Below, piece by piece: positions 1 through 6,074 of a stretch of 10,088 nt of DNA. The notes under the pieces are model-generated. The model was given only the letters and a program-made list of their open reading frames with translations, was not told the origin of the DNA and did not search any database. This DNA comes from Thermoprotei archaeon. Its GTDB lineage: Archaea; Thermoproteota; Thermoprotei; Thermofilales; Thermofilaceae. The stretch is from assembly GCA_003649495.1 (NCBI GenBank), contig QMRZ01000046.1, forward strand, positions 1-10,088. Direction: 5' to 3'. The translations under genes and the position numbers were made by a program. Numbering within the stretch: the stretch's first letter is position 1; the number at the start of each line of letters is the position of its first letter.

Positions 1-459
1 GGGTTTGCCCACCTCTCCGAGAGGGAGGGGGCTTACTGGCTGGAGGAGCTCTACGTCGCCCCGGAGTACCGGGGCTTGGGCATTGGGAGGAGGCTTGTGG
101 AGGAGGCTGAGGAGTACGTTAGGGGGCGGGCCCCGGCCCTGTACGTGATGGTGCTCCCCCAGGATGGCGCGGCGATCCGGTTCTGGATTCACATGGGCTA
201 CAGGATACTCAACACGGTTGAGCTGGTGAAGGACCTTGAGGAGCCGGAGGGGGAGGAGACGCGGCTACTGGAGTTCTTCGGCTACCCCCTCCGCATATGG
301 AGGTGGAGGAGGGAGGAGTACGATGATGTGGAGAGGGAGTACCTGGAGGCGCTTGATGAGTTCTACAGGCTCGGCGGCACGCGCGAGCTGTACCTGAAGC
401 TGGCCGTGGAGGCGCTCAGGAGGTGGATCGAGGCGCGCTCAAAGCCTAGGCGGGGATAG
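1..459 (+). CDS. GNAT-family N-acetyltransferase, 5' truncated by the window edge
   Basis: The reading frame is open from base 1, so the true start lies outside the window; 152 codons are visible. The GNAT acetyl-CoA binding motif A is clear: LYVAPEYRGLGIGRRL at visible residues 18-32, with the R-G-L-G-I-G pyrophosphate loop at 24-29, followed by a helix. A motif B-like strand and helix follow (AAIRFWIHMGYRIL, residues 57-70), the usual place where an aromatic and a GY/GF close the acyl-CoA site. The family transfers an acetyl group from acetyl-CoA to an amine; the acceptor cannot be told from this fragment. After the fold comes a charged, mostly helical tail of about 70 residues rich in Glu and Arg, longer than in minimal GNAT enzymes. 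A TTG at base 76 lies inside motif A and cannot be the start. The next gene begins about 90-110 bases downstream on the same strand, with no sign of shared function. Confidence 0.88.
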   Translation, partial: GFAHLSEREGAYWLEELYVAPEYRGLGIGRRLVEEAEEYVRGRAPALYVMVLPQDGAAIRFWIHMGYRILNTVELVKDLEEPEGEETRLLEFFGYPLRIWRWRREEYDDVEREYLEALDEFYRLGGTRELYLKLAVEALRRWIEARSKPRRG

Positions 460-526
460 CCCCCTCATCCCGGGACGCGGCTATTACGCGCGCCGCCTCG
501 GGGCCGGTAGCCAGGGGCTGTCAAAG

Positions 527-549
527 GCTTTAATGACTCAATTTACATT
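527..549 (+). promoter_or_regulatory. possible TATA-like elements upstream of vapB
   Basis: Two AT-rich elements stand out in a G+C-rich setting: CTTTAA at 527-532 and TTTACATTA at 542-550. The second is centred about 26 bases ahead of the GTG at 571, which would fit a leaderless transcript from that codon. The first would place transcription start near 553-558. Neither is a strong archaeal TATA box and no ribosome site is visible before either candidate start. Confidence 0.25.
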
Positions 550-570
550 AGTGACATAGTAACCGTTAAG

Positions 571-801
571 GTGCCCAGGGAGCTGAGGGAGAAGATGAGG
601 AGGTTCAGCTACGTGAACTGGAGTGAGGTGATTCGGGAGGCTATAAGGAGGCGTATGGAGGCTGAGGAGAGGAGGCAGTGCATGCTCGAGGCTGCTAGGG
701 AGATGGATGAGATCAGGGGTAGGATCCTGAGGTTGTACGGCGCTACTGGCTATGACTCGAGCGAGGTGATTAGGCGGTGGAGGGAGTCGAGAAGGTGGTA
801 G
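571..801 (+). CDS. vapB: VapB-type ribbon-helix-helix antitoxin, start codon uncertain
   Basis: From GTG at 571 the product is 76 aa: an N-terminal RELREKM helix, then NWSEVIREAIRRR (second helix of the ribbon-helix-helix fold), and a C-terminal tail with DEIRGRIL and SSEVIRRWRE that matches the toxin-wrapping tail of archaeal VapB proteins. In the family the DNA-contacting beta strand precedes PRELREKM. Here that strand (SDIVTVKV) is encoded in frame at 550-573, mostly upstream of the GTG, and the frame is open back to a TAG at 508-510. The only codon where a typical MSDIVTVKV start would fall is ATT at 547-549. Either ATT is used, an ancestral ATG has mutated, or a shortened protein lacking the strand is made. 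The toxin reading frame starts within the end of this gene (GTG 777, 25-base overlap), the normal vapBC coupling. Intact VapB binds its operator and neutralises VapC; here the toxin is broken, so the gene may be relic or solitary. Confidence 0.7.
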   Translation: MPRELREKMRRFSYVNWSEVIREAIRRRMEAEERRQCMLEAAREMDEIRGRILRLYGATGYDSSEVIRRWRESRRW

Positions 802-1176
802 TTGACGCGAGCGTAGCTGTCAAGTGGCTCGCTCCCCGAGAGGGCGCGGCCCTACCTGAGAGGTGAGGTGGCGCTGACCGCACCTCGTGTTATATGAGGT
901 GGCTAACGCCCTCAGGCTCCACAGGATGTACAGGCTGGCTCCAGGCAGCGTGGCGGGCGTTGTGAAGGCCCTGGCGGGCCTCGGAATCGTCAGGAGCTTC
1001 TCCCTCGAGGGGACTGTTGAGCTATCAGTTGATGAGAGTGTTAACGTGTACAACGCCGTGTATGGGGCAATTGCCCTGAGCACTGGCGGCGCGCTGGTTA
1101 CGAGTGATGAGGAGTTCTACGAGAAGATCGGGAGTAAGCGAGGATCGTCATGCTGAGCGAGTCAAGCCTTCATTAG
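777..1176 (+). pseudogene. vapC: VapC PIN-domain toxin, frameshifted and partly deleted
   Basis: VapC toxins are PIN-domain ribonucleases with four conserved acidic residues. Three frames are needed to read this one. Frame A, from GTG 777, gives MEGVEKVVVDASVAVKWL with the first catalytic Asp, and stops at TGA 864-866. Frame B (856-894) gives LRGEVALTAP and then stops. Frame C (878-1157) gives HLVLYEVANALR with the conserved Glu, then the body, then LVTSDEEFYEKIG with the last Asp, and stops at 1154-1156. A final shift to 1138-1176 restores a normal VapC-like end (ARIVMLSE). Between KWLAPRE and LRGEV roughly 5-8 residues expected from the family appear to be missing. The third catalytic position, normally YDA, reads VYNA, with AAC at 1052-1054: one G-to-A change from Asp. 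The GTG start overlaps the end of vapB by 25 bases, as in intact operons. With at least two, probably three, frame changes and a lost acidic residue, no active toxin is expected. Sequencing error cannot explain the Asn. Confidence 0.85.
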
Positions 1177-1270
1177 GTTTAGAGACCGGAGATTAAGGCA
1201 GGGGTAAAGACCCTCCGGCAAGCACCTCTGTGCAGCTCGCTATTCGAAGAGTATTGGCCAGGAGATTGAG

Positions 1271-1296
1271 GGGTTTAAACGTAAAATAAATTGAGC
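1271..1296 (-). terminator. T-rich archaeal-type terminator after the M28-FtsX gene
   Basis: Directly past the TAA of the minus-strand gene the minus strand reads CAATTTATTTTACGTTTAAA, a T-rich tract of the kind that ends transcription in archaea without a hairpin. The rest of the gap back to the vapC remnant (1177-1270) holds no ORF or RNA that I can support. Confidence 0.4.
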
Positions 1297-4200
1297 TTAG
1301 GTAGCTGCTGTGTGGACCTGGTAGCTTATGTACTTCTCCCTCTCCCTCTTGCTTAGGCTCCTCCACAGCAGCAACTGCTTTCTTATGGCGTCCATAAAGT
1401 AGTAGTTCGAAGATCTCCATGTTATGTAGTCTCCGGTAAGTCTCTCAACGCTTATGCTTGCCGAGAAACGATTCCTCACACGTGTGAAGTATAGCCTGGC
1501 GCTTTGAGTGACGTTCATCTCGCGTGGAGCTAGCAGGACTTTGAAGTCTAGGCTCATTGTCTCAAGCTTTGGAGGCTTAACGTCGAGTACCGTGAAGTAC
1601 CTAGTCACCTTGCCCTCACCCATTAAATATTCGTAGAGATAGTAGAGCAGGCCTCTGACCTCCGCCTCTGTGGCCACGGTCACTGGTAGTGGGACCATCC
1701 ACTTATCTCCTCTGGGCTTGGTGGGCGGGCTCCACCTGCGCTCTAGTGATGGCGTGATTATCTTAGCTGCTATGCTTATCGGGTAGATGGCCGAGGCCAG
1801 TATGACCCCGATGGTAACCATGAGTGATAACACGGCGGATAGGGAGGAATAATTAACCACGTAGATGGATGGCAAGACGCCTATCCTATACAGCAATAAG
1901 TTTAACCCTATGCCTGCCAGGTAGCCTAACACTGAGGCAAGTATTGCATATACTAGGCTCTCGGTCATGAACATGAGCGCAGCGCCCCTGGGCGAGAGGC
2001 CCAATGCCGAGTAGATGTACACGTCTCTCCTCCTCTCACGTAGGGAGGCGATCAATGCAATCAATATGTTGAGAGCCCCTATTACGAGTACCACCACGAT
2101 TATGCCCCATCCCATCAGCGCCCAGGTCATGATGCCTGTGTAGCTTATCGCCTTGCCCTCTACGCCGAGGAGCGCGTTGCCGAATAATTTAGCTAGCTCC
2201 GATGCCAGCTTGTTGCCCTCTCCCCTCTCGACAACTGACTCATTCAAGTAGACGGCGACGCTTGCCACATAACCTCCCAGATCCTTCACCAGCTTCCATG
2301 GCACCACCAGGATGAAATCCCATGCAGATGGGTATTGCACCCGTGGCGGCTTCTTGCCGGGCGGCACGTACTGAGGTATCGTGGTGGGCTCAATGGGTGC
2401 AAAGCCCAGCCCGTCGAGATCCTTAAGCCCAGTCAGTACTTGCGGCTCATAGACGCCTACTACCAGTAGCTTAAGCCCACACCACTCGATGAAGTCACCG
2501 ACTGTAACGTTCAGTACCTGGCTCTGCCTGGTGGTGATCAGGCAGGTGGTGTAGTCCATGTCAGAGAACGTTCTTCCTAGAATCAACGCTTTTCCGAGAA
2601 TCTTCTTTGAATCCACCTCGGTGAGGCCCAGGAACGCTTTGATCGGGTAGGATGCGTTAGGCCCCATGACGTACGTCATCGGCCCGTGTGGATATAGCAT
2701 TGGGGGATAAAGCCAGTATCTAGGCGAGACCACGCCCCTGTCATTAACAATGCCGTACACTATCATTGGAGTATATATGTCGAAGACGTCTTTGGGGGGC
2801 GTAGCGTAGCTCTTCTTGACTAGTATCCCTACGTAGGGAGTCTCCTGCTGCCGAGAGCTTGTCAGGACTGCTAGGAAGCTTGAGGTTGAAGTCAAGGATA
2901 ATGTCGCTATTACTATAGTTATTACGGTGAACATCGTTAGAGCTGTTCTCAGCTTGTAGCGGCGCATGTTTTCTATCGCTAGAGTCGAGAAGTGCGTGAA
3001 GGGAGCGACGCTTACGGCTATCCTATGCTTACCGAGCCTCCTCTCAGCCTCGGTTGCCATTACCTCTGTAGTCTCTCCCGCGAAGATGCTGAGGACGAAG
3101 AACAAGAGGAACAGGACTAGTATGCCACATAGGCTTAATGCGGAGTTAGATACTAGCATGAATGCTGGGTGTATCACTCCGAAGAGGATGACTAGAAATG
3201 CGGCTATGAGAATTGTTATTACGAACCTCTTTTTCCCTTCACTGTGGAATATTAGCCTTTCGAAGAATATCGCAAAGGGCACTATTAGGGAGAAGTAGAA
3301 GATAGTAGCTGCGGATAAATCATAGATCAGTGGCATTACATGCTCCCTATAAGCCCTTAGAGCCCATGCTCTAGCGGCGAGTGCAGAGTAGTAGGCTTTC
3401 TCGTAGTTCTTCTCTCGGAGGAATCTCTCTGTACTATTTAAGTATTCAAAAGCTTTTGAAAGGGCCTCACCTAGGGTTAGTGAACTGACATAGTGTGAAG
3501 TGAGGATTTCAGCTCTGTGCTTGGAGATGAGCGCTAAATCCTTGGCGAAGCGGTAAGCTGTGAAAGTGATCCTCACAATCTCTCCCTGAGATTTAGCGAG
3601 TATACCGTTACCCTCAGGATTCCTAGCACTGGCATTAACTAGCACGCCAGCATGTTCTAGACGAATTAATCCAAACTGGTAGACGATGGCAACCCGTGAG
3701 CCAGGTCTGACGAAAATTAGCGCAATAGGATCCGCGGGCCTGTAGTAGTAGCCGTAAAATATCGGCTCGGAGAACGTGTCGAAGTCATACGGCATTACTT
3801 TGCTCATACTGGTAAAGTAGTTTACTTCTCCACTCCTCGTAGGATCGGGGATTACCCCCCTTCTCCCAGTAATGGGATCGAAGACGTCGAAGAGCTCGAT
3901 TGTCGCACAGGGGAAGACTACAGCAGTTACGTTGTATGGATGAGCCAGTGGTGCGAAGAACATGGTGAATGACTTTGCTCCATATACTCCCATGTCGGGC
4001 GCATACAGTATTGCAGATCCATTAACGACCCAGGCCTCCACGTAGATGTTACCTGGAAGGACCGAGGATACGGGGAGTCCATGTACCTCAAAGTAGCCAT
4101 TCTCATCAGTCATTGCTATTATGTTAGCGAATGGGTAGTAGTACAGCTGGGGCTGCACCCCAATTCTCACCAGAGCCCTTCCCACGGGTTTATACCATCC

Positions 4201-5808
4201 GCTTTCGATGTTATAGCAGACTACTTTGCCTCGGAAAGTTATATAAGACTTGAAGTCTCCGCCGAGAATCATCAACCTATTTGGCTTTACCTTGCTCCAC
4301 ACGATCCCTGTATCCTCGGTAGATAAGTAGTAGTCGACGATCATCATTGATATCATGAACTGGGTATTTAGTTTTTCAAAGTTCACATTATCTAGAGTGT
4401 CAAAGGGAGTTCCCCACCATATTCGCTTCGCGTAAGAGGTCATTATAGTGAAGGCTAGCCCTCCGCTGAGAGTCGCTGGCTCTGTATCCAGTATGTATGG
4501 CTCAGGCTCTGTACCTGTCCAGTAGATGCTCTTCAGGGCTGCAAAGAGGAGATTTTCCGGAATACCAGCGCTCCGCAGCCGCGGGATTATAGATTTATCA
4601 ATAGCGGCCAGTACCGGTACGTATCTGCTTTCTATCGCGCCTGACCCTCCCGCTGCCCCACACTTGTAGAAGTGGCCTACGTAAAGTAGTGTGACTCCCT
4701 CATTATCCGAGGAGAGATCTAAGCCTATCTGTAGGAGGATTTTTTGCTTATCTAGCATTACATCTCGGCTAAAGTAATACTGTTCAACAAATTCCCTAGC
4801 ACCAGCAAGCCCCTCCCAGTGCCCACCATATACGACAAGCCATAACGTCCTTAATGGCCTATTAACCGCGTAATAACGTGCTAGCTCAAGTAGGAAGGCC
4901 ACTCCTATGGCATCCGTGGCTCCAGGAGCTAGGCTGGGCGCGATCGACCAGGTGTCGTAGTGTGTCGAGAGTATTATAACCTCATCAGGGTACTTCGTGC
5001 CGTTAATAATTGCTATTATGTTCTTTCCTTTCACTTTCCTGAAGTATATATTGCTGAATACTCTTACACGACCTCCTTGAGCCGCTAATTTGAGTAATTC
5101 ATCACAGTATTTAGCTGGGATGAGAAGCCTTGGAACGTAAATGGGAGTCATTGAGAACTTACTTAATGCCTCATACTTAGTAATGGGCTCCATTAGGAAG
5201 AGAATGGCTTTTGCGCCAAAATTGACCACATTAATCCAGTTGAATCCGCTTCTGGGATCCATAAGTGCTATTGAGCCATTAATGTCCTTGCCGCTCAGCT
5301 CGCTTAGCTCGCCGCTACCGACGTACACGAGTTTGCCCTCAATACCGCGGGGGCTTGCGCATGCCTGGATGAAGTTCGGCCAGAGAGCATACGCGTTAAT
5401 TGTTTTGCGCGTTCCATTGGGCCATATTAACTCTATGTAAGAGCCCATATCCATTGGTACGACGACGTCGTATTCCTGAACCATGACTTTCAGACCTAAG
5501 TGCCTGAAGTAGTTCACGATGTACTCTGTAGCCCTCTCGTAGCCTGGATAACCCGTTACCCTTGAACCCATGCTTGTTAAGGATTTCAAGTGAATTTTTA
5601 TCGCTGAGGTATTAAGTTCAGATAGCTGCGCGGTAGCTTGGGGGAGAGCATAGGTAGGTTTTGAGGAGGTAATGCGAATTGCCCCCGGCAGCAGAGTTAG
5701 GGAGGATAACAGTAGTATGAGTGTGATGAGCACCATGGGTAATATGTGTACCTGCTTTTCCGCAGACGTTTTACTACTGCTCTTATTGCCACCGCTTATT
5801 ACTGTCAC
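1297..5808 (-). CDS. giant membrane protein: M28 peptidase-like ectodomain fused to FtsX/MacB-type permease
   Basis: The product is 1503 aa. The start is GTG at 5808 with GGGTGA six bases ahead. Residues 24-42 are a signal anchor. Residues about 65-495 form an M28 zinc-aminopeptidase-like fold with a PA-like insertion near 150-210. Metal motifs are partly kept: STHYD (His283, Asp285), GATD (Asp299) and GLD (Asp364). The family's catalytic and ligand Glu pair, EExGLxG, reads HWEGLAG (His330, Trp331), and the late His before TPxDT reads Gly466. Peptidase activity is therefore doubtful. Residues 540-600 resemble a carboxypeptidase-regulatory-like beta domain (TDENGYFEVHGLP). Residues 775-825 are a helical stalk. 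Membrane segments lie near 829-850, 861-880 and 886-910. The FtsX-like part has a segment at 951-975, a large MacB-like outer loop (VTVGDFIEWCGLKLLVVGVY at 1101-1120), and three segments at 1228-1254, 1278-1305 and 1322-1346 with the ERRRDVYIYSALGLSPRG loop. Residues 1360-1503 are an unrecognised, probably cytoplasmic domain. FtsX/MacB-type permeases work with an ABC ATPase; none is in view. Confidence 0.9.
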   Translation of the reverse strand: MTVISGGNKSSSKTSAEKQVHILPMVLITLILLLSSLTLLPGAIRITSSKPTYALPQATAQLSELNTSAIKIHLKSLTSMGSRVTGYPGYERATEYIVNYFRHLGLKVMVQEYDVVVPMDMGSYIELIWPNGTRKTINAYALWPNFIQACASPRGIEGKLVYVGSGELSELSGKDINGSIALMDPRSGFNWINVVNFGAKAILFLMEPITKYEALSKFSMTPIYVPRLLIPAKYCDELLKLAAQGGRVRVFSNIYFRKVKGKNIIAIINGTKYPDEVIILSTHYDTWSIAPSLAPGATDAIGVAFLLELARYYAVNRPLRTLWLVVYGGHWEGLAGAREFVEQYYFSRDVMLDKQKILLQIGLDLSSDNEGVTLLYVGHFYKCGAAGGSGAIESRYVPVLAAIDKSIIPRLRSAGIPENLLFAALKSIYWTGTEPEPYILDTEPATLSGGLAFTIMTSYAKRIWWGTPFDTLDNVNFEKLNTQFMISMMIVDYYLSTEDTGIVWSKVKPNRLMILGGDFKSYITFRGKVVCYNIESGWYKPVGRALVRIGVQPQLYYYPFANIIAMTDENGYFEVHGLPVSSVLPGNIYVEAWVVNGSAILYAPDMGVYGAKSFTMFFAPLAHPYNVTAVVFPCATIELFDVFDPITGRRGVIPDPTRSGEVNYFTSMSKVMPYDFDTFSEPIFYGYYYRPADPIALIFVRPGSRVAIVYQFGLIRLEHAGVLVNASARNPEGNGILAKSQGEIVRITFTAYRFAKDLALISKHRAEILTSHYVSSLTLGEALSKAFEYLNSTERFLREKNYEKAYYSALAARAWALRAYREHVMPLIYDLSAATIFYFSLIVPFAIFFERLIFHSEGKKRFVITILIAAFLVILFGVIHPAFMLVSNSALSLCGILVLFLLFFVLSIFAGETTEVMATEAERRLGKHRIAVSVAPFTHFSTLAIENMRRYKLRTALTMFTVITIVIATLSLTSTSSFLAVLTSSRQQETPYVGILVKKSYATPPKDVFDIYTPMIVYGIVNDRGVVSPRYWLYPPMLYPHGPMTYVMGPNASYPIKAFLGLTEVDSKKILGKALILGRTFSDMDYTTCLITTRQSQVLNVTVGDFIEWCGLKLLVVGVYEPQVLTGLKDLDGLGFAPIEPTTIPQYVPPGKKPPRVQYPSAWDFILVVPWKLVKDLGGYVASVAVYLNESVVERGEGNKLASELAKLFGNALLGVEGKAISYTGIMTWALMGWGIIVVVLVIGALNILIALIASLRERRRDVYIYSALGLSPRGAALMFMTESLVYAILASVLGYLAGIGLNLLLYRIGVLPSIYVVNYSSLSAVLSLMVTIGVILASAIYPISIAAKIITPSLERRWSPPTKPRGDKWMVPLPVTVATEAEVRGLLYYLYEYLMGEGKVTRYFTVLDVKPPKLETMSLDFKVLLAPREMNVTQSARLYFTRVRNRFSASISVERLTGDYITWRSSNYYFMDAIRKQLLLWRSLSKREREKYISYQVHTAAT

Positions 5809-5810
5809 GG

Positions 5811-5820
5811 CCTCTCACCC
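5811..5820 (-). promoter_or_regulatory. ribosome binding site fixing the GTG start of the M28-FtsX gene
   Basis: The minus strand reads GGGTGAGAGG here; GGTGA is complementary to the archaeal 16S 3' end and sits six bases before GTG 5808. This supports that start over the in-frame ATG at residue 25, which would cut into the signal anchor. It also implies a leadered transcript, unlike the two genes across the divergent gap. Confidence 0.6.
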
Positions 5821-5843
5821 CGCCGGATATATCTTTTGTGCAT

Positions 5844-5854
5844 AACAAAATAAG
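5844..5854 (-). promoter_or_regulatory. possible TATA-like box for the M28-FtsX gene
   Basis: The minus strand reads CCTTATTTTGTT. With usual archaeal spacing, transcription would begin near 5823, leaving a short leader that includes the ribosome site. A second AT-rich element, GATATATC at 5826-5833, is a better TATA match but lies too close: it would place the start inside the coding region. Confidence 0.3.
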
Positions 5855-5874
5855 GTCTCCGCAGCACGAGAGAC
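5855..5874. repeat. short inverted repeat GTCTC/GAGAC (10-base spacer)
   Basis: GTCTC at 5855-5859 pairs with GAGAC at 5870-5874. On the minus strand the potential hairpin is followed by CTTATTTTGTT, which gives it a terminator-like look for anything transcribed leftward from the divergent gap. It could equally be a protein-binding site or chance. Confidence 0.25.
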
Positions 5875-5900
5875 GGGTTTTAGCCAGTAAAAGGGCCGGG

Positions 5901-5958
5901 AGAAGGTGGATCACACCTCTTCCCTCCTAAGCGCTTCATGACACCTCCCGCACCTTCT
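5901..5958. repeat. inverted repeat AGAAGGTG...CACCTTCT with extra CACCT copies
   Basis: AGAAGGTG at 5901-5908 has an exact 8-base reverse complement at 5951-5958. Further CACCT copies are at 5914-5918 (pairing AGGTG-GATCA-CACCT at close range) and 5942-5946. The motif sits between divergent promoters, so a shared regulator site is conceivable. The motif is also a Shine-Dalgarno complement, so chance is not excluded. Confidence 0.3.
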
Positions 5959-6039
5959 GTACTTAGAGTTGACGTCAGCCTGAGAACTGGTAATTCCTTA
6001 ACTTCTCAAGCTCAGCAAGAATTTCATTAAGTCCGCCAT
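5911..6039 (-). pseudogene. possible remnant of a small CxxCH protein (weak)
   Basis: On the minus strand an ATG at 6039 gives MADLMKFLLSLRS and then TAA at 5998-6000. The same frame reopens with 28 codons ending SKYRRCGRCHEALRREEV and a TGA at 5911-5913. A second frame covering the first half reads LNEILAELEKLRNYQ, a better amphipathic helix that would join the CxxCH half by one frame shift near 5980. A TATA-like CTATAAAT lies at 6056-6063 on this strand. Together these could be a broken small gene upstream of the M28-FtsX gene, or plain coincidence. No family is recognised, and a lone CxxC with His is not enough to call a zinc or haem site. Confidence 0.2.
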
Positions 6040-6040
6040 A

Positions 6041-6050
6041 AGGTTTATGG
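6041..6050 (+). promoter_or_regulatory. TATA-like box of the first OPT-type gene
   Basis: AGGTTTATGG is centred about 29 bases before GTG 6075, the distance expected for a leaderless archaeal transcript starting at or near the start codon. No ribosome site precedes the GTG. A second TTTATA at 6057-6062 is only about 16 bases from the start and so less likely. Confidence 0.45.
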
Positions 6051-6074
6051 TTATGATTTATAGGGATTCTCTAC

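Noticed and set aside
820..1083. Minus-strand 87-codon reading frame opposite the vapC remnant
   Set aside because: It mirrors the coding frame of recognisable VapC motifs and has no ribosome site or family likeness.
1200..1260. Small hairpin GCAC-CTCT-GTGC as a possible RNA gene
   Set aside because: A four-base-pair stem is too weak, and no tRNA, C/D or H/ACA box pattern could be placed around it.
2966..5440. Plus-strand frames of 81-110 codons inside the M28-FtsX gene
   Set aside because: Antisense shadows of a long gene with clear domains; composition is not protein-like.
5896..5930. Resemblance to the 16S rRNA 3' end (GGATCAC...CCTCC)
   Set aside because: Only about ten bases match with an insertion, and no upstream rRNA sequence is present.
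5938..5952. CGRCH as a cytochrome c haem-binding site
   Set aside because: A single CxxCH in a short, frame-broken reading frame without a signal peptide is most easily chance.
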